A stretch of 64,000 bases of DNA, taken from positions 282,646-346,645 of the forward strand of contig NZ_JAEQ01000004.1 of the NCBI RefSeq assembly GCF_000518985.1, given 5' to 3'. The position numbers were made by a program, and so were the translations under genes. Under the pieces are notes generated by a model. That model searched no databases. It had not been told where the DNA came from and saw only the letters and a program-made list of their open reading frames with translations. Positions 8,866-15,952 of this stretch are shown piece by piece. Source of the stretch: Chelativorans sp. J32 (GTDB taxonomy: Bacteria > Pseudomonadota > Alphaproteobacteria > Rhizobiales > Rhizobiaceae). The number at the start of each line of letters is the position of its first letter. Within the stretch, counting starts at the first letter, position 1.

Positions 8866-9315
8866 TCAGGCCGTCCTCCGAGCCGCAAACCCTTCCATCG
8901 CCTGAACGGCAATGGCGTAGCCCTCCGGACCGAAGCCTGCCATGACGGCGGTGGCTATCTTGGATACGAAGGAGTGGTGATAGTAAGACTCGCGCCGGTG
9001 AATGTTGGAGATATGAAGCTCGATTATCGGGCCGGGAAACATCTTCAGTGCATCCAGGATTGCGATGGAGGTGAAGGTGAGCGCGGCCGGATTGATGATG
9101 ATGCCGGCAGCACCTTCGTCGATCGCCTCGTGGATCCAGTTGACGATCTCGCCCTCGAAATTCGATTGATGGAAGCGGACGGGGCGGTCGCCCGCAGCCT
9201 TCCGACACATCGCCTCGATCTCGGCCAGCGTCGTCGTGCCGTATATTTCCGGTTCCCGCTTGCCGAGACGGTTGAGATTGGGGCCATTGAGAACGAAGAT
9301 CGGCTTCGTGATCAT
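8866..9315 (-). CDS. aroQ: Type II 3-dehydroquinate dehydratase
   Basis: A 149-residue cytosolic enzyme interconverting 3-dehydroquinate and 3-dehydroshikimate. The type II signature is clear: NGPNLNRLGKREPEIYG with catalytic Arg20 and Tyr25, and ELHISNIHRRE with catalytic His101. It is the last gene of the minus-strand shikimate/quinate operon, starting 11 bp after the TRAP large permease stop. That placement points to a catabolic rather than biosynthetic role, feeding the dehydratase encoded at 15953. Confidence 0.95.
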   Translation of the reverse strand: MITKPIFVLNGPNLNRLGKREPEIYGTTTLAEIEAMCRKAAGDRPVRFHQSNFEGEIVNWIHEAIDEGAAGIIINPAALTFTSIAILDALKMFPGPIIELHISNIHRRESYYHHSFVSKIATAVMAGFGPEGYAIAVQAMEGFAARRTA

Positions 9316-9326
9316 AGGATTTCCTT

Positions 9327-10628
9327 TCAGCCCTGATAGCCCAGGAGACGAGGCAGCCAGAGCACCGTTTCAGGAACGAAGGTGATGAGGGCGAGTGCGC
9401 CGATCATGGCGAAGAGGAAGGGGAGCACATCCCTAACGAGATCCTTGATCGGGACCTCAGCGATCCGTGTCATGACGAAGAGCAGGAGGCCGTAAGGTGG
9501 TGTGATCAGGCCCAGCATGATGTTGACCACCACCACCACACCGAAATGGACGAGGTCGATGCCGAGCGCTTGTGCGGTCGGGACCAGCACGGGCACGACG
9601 ACGAGAAGGATCGTCGTACCTTCAAGAAGGCAACCAAGCAGCAGAAGCAGTACGTTGACCAGGATGAGATAGGTGGTTGGCGAGAGGTCCCACGCGGTGA
9701 GCAGCGCCCGGATCTCGTTCGGGATGTTTTCGACCGTGACGACGTAGTTGAAGACGAGGGCCCCGGCGATCAGCATGCCGATGGAGGCGCTTGTGCGTGC
9801 GCTTGCGAGGACCGAGGCGTAGAAGTCGCGGAAACTCACGCTGCGATAGAGCACCACCGAGATGATCAGGGCATAGGCGGCGGCGATCGCCGCCGCTTCG
9901 GTGGGCGTGGTGACGCCGGTGTAGATGCAGCCGAGAAGGACGACCGGCATCATCAGTGTCGGGAATGCGCGCCAGGTGATGCCCGGTAGTGCGCGCAGCG
10001 GCGTGGGCTCTTCGACCGGGAAGTTTTCGCGCCGGGCGGCGAGCACGACGATGATCATCTGCGCGAGCGCCATCAGGAGCCCAGGCACCATGCCGCCCAG
10101 GAAAAGATAGCCGATGGAGGCGTCCGATACGAGCGCATAGAGCACCATTGGAATTGAAGGCGGGATGATCGGGCCGATCACGGCGGTGGCCGCGGTCAGT
10201 GCGGCGGCAAAGCTTGCACGATACTTGCCGTTGGCGGTCATCATGTTCTGCATCATCTTGCCGGTGCCGGCGGCGTCCGCGATCGCTGAACCCGACATGC
10301 CGGCAAAGATGATGCTTTGCAGGATGTTGACATGCGCCAGTCCGCCCCGGAAGCGGCCAACAAACGCATCGCAGAACTTCAACAGCCGCTCCGTCATGGA
10401 GCCGATATTCATGAGTTCCGCTGCCAGGATGAAGAGCGGCACCGCCAGGATGATGTAGTTGGAATACATCCCGTTGAGGAACTGCTCGGCGGCTGTGCCC
10501 ATGTCGAGACCGGCGAGCAGGAGATAGAGAATCGAGCCTGCGATCATCGAATGGCCGATCGGCAGGCCGAGGAAGGCGAGGACCGTGATCGCCACGATCG
10601 ATATGGAGAACGGGCTGGCGAAGCTCAT
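9327..10628 (-). CDS. dctM: TRAP transporter large permease, DctM family
   Basis: A 433-residue inner-membrane protein with about 12 hydrophobic segments. Family landmarks include MSGSAIADAAGTGKMM, IGPIIPPSIPMVLY and the C-terminal LGLITPPYGLLLFV. It uses an ion gradient to import the ligand delivered by the periplasmic binding proteins. The start at 10628 overlaps the stop of the small permease (ATGA); sequence further upstream in the frame is not protein-like. Given the neighbours, the substrate is probably shikimate, quinate or a related cyclitol carboxylate (inference). Confidence 0.95.
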   Translation of the reverse strand: MSFASPFSISIVAITVLAFLGLPIGHSMIAGSILYLLLAGLDMGTAAEQFLNGMYSNYIILAVPLFILAAELMNIGSMTERLLKFCDAFVGRFRGGLAHVNILQSIIFAGMSGSAIADAAGTGKMMQNMMTANGKYRASFAAALTAATAVIGPIIPPSIPMVLYALVSDASIGYLFLGGMVPGLLMALAQMIIVVLAARRENFPVEEPTPLRALPGITWRAFPTLMMPVVLLGCIYTGVTTPTEAAAIAAAYALIISVVLYRSVSFRDFYASVLASARTSASIGMLIAGALVFNYVVTVENIPNEIRALLTAWDLSPTTYLILVNVLLLLLGCLLEGTTILLVVVPVLVPTAQALGIDLVHFGVVVVVNIMLGLITPPYGLLLFVMTRIAEVPIKDLVRDVLPFLFAMIGALALITFVPETVLWLPRLLGYQG

Positions 10629-11143
10629 AGGCCGGACCCTGCTTTGGCGGGATCGAATTCCTGCGGCGCGCGGCCGAACATGGCGCGCCAGCAGAGCCAG
10701 ATGTAGCGAATGATGACCGCGACCACGAAGATGATGTAGATCGAGAAGAGCCAGTCGAAGCGGATCTTGAGATAGGCGGTGCTTTCCACGCGCATGAAGG
10801 TCACATAATCGAGCACGGCGGGAAATGAGATGCCGTAGAGCGCTATGAGGGCGAGGGCGGAGACGATGAGCATGATGCGGCGCGCCCGTGGCCCTGCCGA
10901 GGCATAAAGGAGGTCGAAGCGGATCTCTTCCTCCTCCTTCAGCACGAAGGCCGCGCCCCAGAGCACCATCCAGATCCATAGGACGACGCTGATCTCGTTC
11001 GTCCAGCCGATCGGCAGGTTAAGCGCGTAGCGGAACACGATCTGCAGCAGAAAGGCGGCGAACATAGCCATGAGCATTGCTGCAAGCGCGTTTTCGGCCC
11101 GCCGGTAAAGCCAGCCGCCGAGGCTGCTTCTCGTTACGTTCAT
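10625..11143 (-). CDS. dctQ: TRAP transporter small permease, DctQ family
   Basis: A 172-residue protein with four membrane segments. It has the DctQ pattern ALNLPIGWTNEISVVLWIWMVLWGAAFVLKEEEEIRFDLL, where a Trp-rich helix is followed by the conserved acidic/His-like region. The start at 11143 has a GGGAGGGG ribosome-binding site. It lies 73 bp downstream of the first TRAP binding-protein gene and overlaps dctM. Confidence 0.93.
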   Translation of the reverse strand: MNVTRSSLGGWLYRRAENALAAMLMAMFAAFLLQIVFRYALNLPIGWTNEISVVLWIWMVLWGAAFVLKEEEEIRFDLLYASAGPRARRIMLIVSALALIALYGISFPAVLDYVTFMRVESTAYLKIRFDWLFSIYIIFVVAVIIRYIWLCWRAMFGRAPQEFDPAKAGSGL

Positions 11144-11216
11144 CGCCCCTCCCGGATTTTCTGCGGTTAACCACGAGGGCTGGATGCCTGGGGCTCCGAC
11201 CCTCCGATGCGGTCGA

Positions 11217-12203
11217 TCAGAGTGCGTTGATCTTCTCGACCATGCCTTCCGGCCAGTCCTTGGCGAGATCGGAAGCCAGATATTTTTCTTGCGCATATGA
11301 TCGGAAGGCCGCGATATCCGGCTCGTAGATCTTCAGTCCCTTCTCCTTGAAGAAGGTGACGAGCTCGGCCTCGTGCGCCAAGTGCTTTTCGGTGCTGAAG
11401 TCGATCGCCGCATCGGCCGCAGCCTGGAAGCGCGCCTGCTTATCCGAGTCCATCTCGTCCCAGACCTTCTTGGAGACGACCAGGAGGTCGAAGCCAACGA
11501 GATGCGAAGTCATGACGATCTGCGACATCACCTCGTAGAACTTCATGTTCTCGACATTGGGGAGCGGATTGTCCTGGCCGTCGATCGCGCCGGTCTGCAT
11601 ACCGGTATAGACCTCGGCATAGGCCATCGGCACAGGATTTGCGCCGAGCGCCTCGCCCAAAAACTGCCACGCATCGCCACCGGGCATGCGCAGCTTGATG
11701 CCCGCCATATCGGCGGGAGTCCTGATCTCCTTCTCGGGCTTGAGACCCACCTGCCGCGCGCCGAAATAGGTGGGGCCGAGCACGCGGATCCCGAGTTGGT
11801 CCTCGGCCATCTTCTTCATCTCGGCACCGAGATCGCTGTTGAAGAAGGTTTTCAGGTGCGCCGCGTCGCGGAAGAGATAGGCGGCCGTCACAACGGACCA
11901 GGCCGGGATCTGCTTGGAGATGTCCTGCGGGGCGATGTTGCCCATCTCCAGATTGCCGCGTTGTATGGCGACGAGTTCCGTACCCTGCTTGAAGAGATTG
12001 CCGCCATAATAGCCTTCGAACGTGAAATCGTCCTTTATGGCGTCGGCAAACTGCTTCATCATCTCGGCGCGGATGTCCTGTTCCGAGAACACGGCAGAAA
12101 AGCGCAACTTCGGCTTGTCCTGGGCGAAGGCGGGAAAGGCGGCGGCAGCGGCCGCAAGGCCTGTCCCGATCAGGAACCGGCGGCGATTTGTGGTCATATC
12201 CAT
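11217..12203 (-). CDS. dctP: TRAP transporter substrate-binding protein DctP (copy 1)
   Basis: A 328-residue periplasmic protein. The N-terminus NRRRFLIGTGLAAAAAAFPAFA looks like a twin-arginine signal. The mature part shows the DctP core: GIKLRMPGGDAWQFLGEALGANPVPMAYAEVYTGMQTGAIDGQDNPL, in which the Arg of KLRMP is the conserved carboxylate-binding residue. It is about half identical by eye to the next gene upstream, so the pair arose by tandem duplication. It starts 24 bp after that gene, within the same operon. Confidence 0.94.
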   Translation of the reverse strand: MDMTTNRRRFLIGTGLAAAAAAFPAFAQDKPKLRFSAVFSEQDIRAEMMKQFADAIKDDFTFEGYYGGNLFKQGTELVAIQRGNLEMGNIAPQDISKQIPAWSVVTAAYLFRDAAHLKTFFNSDLGAEMKKMAEDQLGIRVLGPTYFGARQVGLKPEKEIRTPADMAGIKLRMPGGDAWQFLGEALGANPVPMAYAEVYTGMQTGAIDGQDNPLPNVENMKFYEVMSQIVMTSHLVGFDLLVVSKKVWDEMDSDKQARFQAAADAAIDFSTEKHLAHEAELVTFFKEKGLKIYEPDIAAFRSYAQEKYLASDLAKDWPEGMVEKINAL

Positions 12204-12226
12204 GGTTTTCCTCCCTTTATGGTGCG

Positions 12227-13216
12227 TTAGAGCGCGTTGATCCTTTCGAGCATTCCCTCCGGCCAGTCCTTCGAAAGCGGGGATTCGAGATATTTCTTAT
12301 TGGAATAGGTCCGGAATGCCGCGATGTCTGGCTCGTAGACGTCGAGCCCCTCCGTCTTGAAGAATTCGATGAGCTCCGCCTCCTGCCGGATGTATTCGGC
12401 ATCGCTCCACTCGAAGGCGGCATCGGCGGCCTCCTGCATTCTTTGCTGCTGTTCGGGCGTCAGCGAATCGAAGAGCTTGGCGTTGATGAGGAGCAGGCCG
12501 AAGCCGACATTGTGCCGGGTGAGCACGATCTGGTCCGTCACCTCGTGGAATTTCATGAGCTTGTTGTTGGGGAGCGGATTGTCCTGGGCGTCGATCGCTC
12601 CGGTCTGGAGGCCGGTATAGACTTCCGCGTAATCCATCGCGACCGGATTGGCGCCGATCGATTCGCCGAGAAACTGCCAGGCCTCGCCGCCGGGCATACG
12701 AAGCTTCACGCCGGCAAGGTCCTCGGGCCTTTCGATCTTCTTGTTGCCCTTGAGATTGAGGTGGCGCGTGCCGTAATAGGCAGGCGCCAGGATGACGACG
12801 CCCATCTTCTCACGGGCCATTCGCTTGAACTCATCGCCGATGTCGCTTTGGAATATCGCCTTGAGATGGGCAGCATCACGAACAAGATAGGCGGCGGTCA
12901 GGATGCTGAAGGCCGGCACCTGCTTGGCGAAATCGGAGGGCGGCATCAGCGCCATCTCCAGATTGCCGCGCTGGACGGCGACGATCTCGGTGCCCTGCTT
13001 GTAAAGCGTGCTGCCGAAATAGGGCTCGAACAAGAACTCCTCGCCAAGCTGCTTGGCAAAGATGTCAACCAGCGCCACGGAGCGCGGTGCGTCGGCCGTG
13101 GTTGAATCGGCGAAGCGCAGCTTTATCGGCTCGGCGAATGCCTGCCTCGCGGCCGCAAGCAGCCCGAGCGCAGCAATGCCCGCTGCAAGCGCCCGCCTCG
13201 TGAACTTTATCCCCAT
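12227..13216 (-). CDS. dctP: TRAP transporter substrate-binding protein DctP (copy 2)
   Basis: A 329-residue paralogue of the adjacent protein, with a Sec-type signal (RRALAAGIAALGLLAAARQAFA) instead of the RRRF motif. The ligand-binding block KLRMPGGEAWQFLGESIGANPVAMDYAEVYTGLQTGAIDAQDNPL is retained. Both copies look intact, so one permease pair may be served by two binding proteins with different ligands. A GGGAGG ribosome-binding site precedes the ATG. Confidence 0.94.
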   Translation of the reverse strand: MGIKFTRRALAAGIAALGLLAAARQAFAEPIKLRFADSTTADAPRSVALVDIFAKQLGEEFLFEPYFGSTLYKQGTEIVAVQRGNLEMALMPPSDFAKQVPAFSILTAAYLVRDAAHLKAIFQSDIGDEFKRMAREKMGVVILAPAYYGTRHLNLKGNKKIERPEDLAGVKLRMPGGEAWQFLGESIGANPVAMDYAEVYTGLQTGAIDAQDNPLPNNKLMKFHEVTDQIVLTRHNVGFGLLLINAKLFDSLTPEQQQRMQEAADAAFEWSDAEYIRQEAELIEFFKTEGLDVYEPDIAAFRTYSNKKYLESPLSKDWPEGMLERINAL

Positions 13217-13227
13217 TTGTTGCCTCC

Positions 13228-14118
13228 CTAGTGTCCGAAACGATGTTCGGGCAGACCTTGCCCAAGCCCCTCGATAGCCAAAAGCGCGCCTGCCAAGGGC
13301 TCCGCCGCTCGCTGGTCCGGAGTCAGGAACTTGGTGGCGCTGGTGATGAAGAGCGTTTTGTAGTCCTTGCCGCCGAAGCAGAGGCAGGTCGGGTTGGTGA
13401 CCGGCAGCGGGAACGTGCGGTCGATCACGCCGTCCGGCCGGTAGCGCACCAGCCTTCCTCCGGCAAAGAAAGCCGCCCAGAGGCAGCCCTCGACGTCGAC
13501 GCAGGCGCCGTCCGGGCGGTCGCCGGTCGCCGAATAATCCGCGAACACCCGGCGGTTGGTGATCACACCGTCGTCGAGGTCCAGATCGTAGGCATAGCTC
13601 AGGTGGCGGCGCGTGTCGGTGAAGTAGAGCGTGCGTCCGTCGGGCGAAAAGGCGATACCGTTGGCGACGATCACACCTTCCTCCATTCGGGACACCGTTC
13701 CGTCCGGATCGACGCGGTAGAGCCCGCCATTGCCGCGATGGAGCTGGTTGTCCATGGTGCCGACCCAGAACCGGCCGCGCGCATCGACACGACCATCGTT
13801 CAGGCGGTTGTCCAGCCCCGTCTCCACCGTGGCAAAGGACGTCCTCTCCCCGGTCTCGAGATCGAGCCGGTAGAGTGATAGATCGGCCGCAAGCAGGCGG
13901 CCGCCGCTCCGGGTGAGCGCCTGCGTCCCGGCGAAGGTGCCGGGAAGAGGGATGGCCTCATAAGTCCCGGTCTCCGGGTCGAGGGACTGCAGCTTCGGCC
14001 TTTCGATATCGAGCCACCAAAGACGCCCGGTCCGGTCGCACCAGAGCGGCGTCTCGCCCAACTGGTCGGCCCCGTTGAAGAGCACTTCGATGCTGCGGTT
14101 TTTCAATTCGAGGTTCAT
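13228..14118 (-). CDS. SMP-30/gluconolactonase/LRE family protein
   Basis: A 296-residue six-bladed beta-propeller lactonase. Family signatures include the N-terminal LGETPLWCDRTGRLWWLDIERPKL (metal-ligand Glu), NRLNDGRVDARGRFWVGTMD (metal Asn and Asp) and ANGIAFSPDGRTLYFTDT. Members hydrolyse sugar or cyclitol lactones with a divalent metal. Its ATG at 14118 overlaps the stop of the aroE-like gene (ATGA); the frame upstream of it is not protein-like. In this locus it may open a lactone form of quinate or a related acid, which is inference. Confidence 0.9.
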   Translation of the reverse strand: MNLELKNRSIEVLFNGADQLGETPLWCDRTGRLWWLDIERPKLQSLDPETGTYEAIPLPGTFAGTQALTRSGGRLLAADLSLYRLDLETGERTSFATVETGLDNRLNDGRVDARGRFWVGTMDNQLHRGNGGLYRVDPDGTVSRMEEGVIVANGIAFSPDGRTLYFTDTRRHLSYAYDLDLDDGVITNRRVFADYSATGDRPDGACVDVEGCLWAAFFAGGRLVRYRPDGVIDRTFPLPVTNPTCLCFGGKDYKTLFITSATKFLTPDQRAAEPLAGALLAIEGLGQGLPEHRFGH

Positions 14119-14945
14119 GCCGCGGCCTCGAAATGACGGGCCATGGCACGCATGTCTGCGGCGCGGCCCGTGAAAAGCTCGAAGGCGCGGACTGCCTGCC
14201 CGATGGCCATGCCGATGCCCGGCAGGACTTTGCAGCCGAGCTGGCGCGCATGGCGCAGAAGCTCGGTCTCCGGCGGGAAATAGATGATCTCGGCCACCCA
14301 GTGGCCGGGCCGCAAGTATTCGGCGGGGAAGGGGAGGCCGGGATATTTCGCCATGCCAACCGGCGTTGTGTTGACGAGCCCATCTGCCGTCCTTAGCGCT
14401 GCCGCCGCATCCGTTTCCGCCCGAACGGCCTTGCCCGTTGCCATACACATCTTTTCGGCGAGGAGGCGCGAGCGCGATGGGTCCGTATCGATGATCGAAA
14501 GACTCTTTACGCCGAGTTCCAGCAGCGCATAAGCGACCGCTGCCCCCGCGCCGCCGGCGCCGAACTGGGTTACCCTGTCGAGAGGGATGCCCACCATCTC
14601 CCGCCGGAAACTTTCGGCGAAGCCCCAACAATCCGTGTTGTGACCGGTCGCCTTGCCGCCCGAAAAGACGACGGTGTTGACCGCGCCGATGGCGGCGGCT
14701 TCGCTTGCGAGCTCGCCAAGGCAGGAGAGCACCTGTTGCTTGAACGGATGCGTCACGTTGAGACCGTTGAAGCCGAGCTCCCGCGCCGCGGCGATGCAGG
14801 CCGGCAGGTCGTCGTCGGTGAGGTGCAGCCTGTCGAAATCGGCAAGAACATAGGTGGAGCTGAGGCCGAGTCGCGCCGCCTCGCGCTCATGCATGGCGGG
14901 GGTGCGGGAGGATTGGATGGAGCGCCCGACGAGGCCCACGACCAT
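14115..14945 (-). CDS. Shikimate/quinate 5-dehydrogenase family protein (AroE-like)
   Basis: A 276-residue NAD(P)-dependent dehydrogenase. Substrate residues are visible in SSRTPAMHE, the catalytic Lys69 in NVTHPFKQ and Asp105 in GHNTDCWGF; the Rossmann loop is FGAGGAGAAVAYALLELG (~127-144). The RTPAMHEREAARLGL... opening resembles the catabolic/quinate-type subgroup rather than housekeeping AroE. The frame is open to 15125, but sequence before 14945 is not conserved-looking, so 14945 is taken although its ribosome-binding site is weak. It heads the minus-strand operon, so it likely oxidises imported shikimate or quinate. Confidence 0.88.
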   Translation of the reverse strand: MVVGLVGRSIQSSRTPAMHEREAARLGLSSTYVLADFDRLHLTDDDLPACIAAARELGFNGLNVTHPFKQQVLSCLGELASEAAAIGAVNTVVFSGGKATGHNTDCWGFAESFRREMVGIPLDRVTQFGAGGAGAAVAYALLELGVKSLSIIDTDPSRSRLLAEKMCMATGKAVRAETDAAAALRTADGLVNTTPVGMAKYPGLPFPAEYLRPGHWVAEIIYFPPETELLRHARQLGCKVLPGIGMAIGQAVRAFELFTGRAADMRAMARHFEAAA

Positions 14946-15134
14946 GTCCGATTCGGATTGGCGCAGAACGGAACGCTTCTCCGCAATGAGATCGCGAAAC
15001 GATGCGACGATCGAATGAACGGCTGCGGGCACTTCTCCTCCGCTTTTCCAGTGCAGACGGCATGCGGTGAGCACGCCGTGCTTGTGTTCCCTCCGGCTCG
15101 CCCGATAATTGCCCCTGGCGAGCAAGCTTCACTT

Positions 15135-15154
15135 TGTACGAAATAGTTAGTACA
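15135..15154. promoter_or_regulatory. TetR operator, site 1
   Basis: The + strand reads TGTACGAAATAGTTAGTACA. Read in reverse it matches site 2 (15911-15930) at 16 of 20 positions. Each site differs by two bases from the perfect palindrome TGTACGAACTAGTTCGTACA. It lies in the divergent gap between the aroE-like operon and the tetR gene, so it could repress both. Confidence 0.7.
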
Positions 15155-15165
15155 CGGAATCAAAA

Positions 15166-15882
15166 ATGAAGACAAGGCACCAATCCATGGCGACAGAGCC
15201 CAGGCGGGGCGGGGATTCCGATACGCTGAAGCGGCAGCAGGACCCTGAGGGCACCAAGCGCGACATTATAGAAACGGCATCTCGCGAATTCGCGCTGAAC
15301 GGCCTTTCCGGCGCCAGGATCGATGAGATCGCGGCCCGGACCCGCTCTAGCAAGCGCATGATCTATTATTATTTCGGCGACAAGGAGGGGCTTTACCTCA
15401 AGGCGCTGGAGAACGCTTATCAAAGAGTGCGCGAGGGCGAGGCCCAGCTCGACACGAAGGGAATGCCACCGATTGAAGCGCTGAAGCGATTGGTGGAATT
15501 CACCTTCGACCACCATCACCAGCACGAGGAGTTCATCCGGATGGTGATGATCGAGAACATCCATCACGGCGAGTATCTGGACAAGTCCGAGGTGATCCGC
15601 GACTTGAACGTAACCGCCATCGACAACATTGCCGCGATCTACGAGCGTGGGGTGGAGGAGGGCGTGTTCCGCTCCGGGCTCGATCCGGTGGAACTCCATT
15701 GGCAGGTGAGCGCCCTTTGCTTCTTCAATGTCTCAAACCGTACGACTTTCTCGAAGATTTTCGGGCGGGATTTCGGCTCGGAGGAGGCGCTTGGCCGGTT
15801 GCGGAAGAATGCGGTGGATATGGTTTTGCGCTTCGTCATCCAACCCGAGGCGCTTTCGCTTCTCGACGAATCCGCAGGTTGA
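15166..15882 (+). CDS. TetR-family transcriptional regulator
   Basis: A 238-residue regulator. The helix-turn-helix spans ~residues 28-75 (KRDIIETASREFALNGLSGARIDEIAARTRSSKRMIYYYFGDKEGLY), and the rest is a TetR C-terminal ligand domain with a FTFDHHHQHEEFIRMVMIEN stretch. A downstream ATG at 15187 is an alternative start. It lies between two near-identical palindromes and between the two halves of the shikimate/quinate locus, so it is the likely repressor, with a pathway intermediate as effector (inference). Confidence 0.9.
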   Translation: MKTRHQSMATEPRRGGDSDTLKRQQDPEGTKRDIIETASREFALNGLSGARIDEIAARTRSSKRMIYYYFGDKEGLYLKALENAYQRVREGEAQLDTKGMPPIEALKRLVEFTFDHHHQHEEFIRMVMIENIHHGEYLDKSEVIRDLNVTAIDNIAAIYERGVEEGVFRSGLDPVELHWQVSALCFFNVSNRTTFSKIFGRDFGSEEALGRLRKNAVDMVLRFVIQPEALSLLDESAG

Positions 15883-15910
15883 CTTGCATCCTCGCCGGCC
15901 GATCTAGTAT

Positions 15911-15930
15911 TGTACGAACTAGTACGTTCA
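15911..15930. promoter_or_regulatory. TetR operator, site 2
   Basis: TGTACGAACTAGTACGTTCA, 22 bp before the start of the dehydratase gene. It differs by two bases from the palindrome TGTACGAACTAGTTCGTACA and matches the inverted site at 15135-15154. The spacing suits an operator overlapping the promoter. Confidence 0.7.
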
Positions 15931-15952
15931 TTTCTCGGAGGGATATTCGAGG

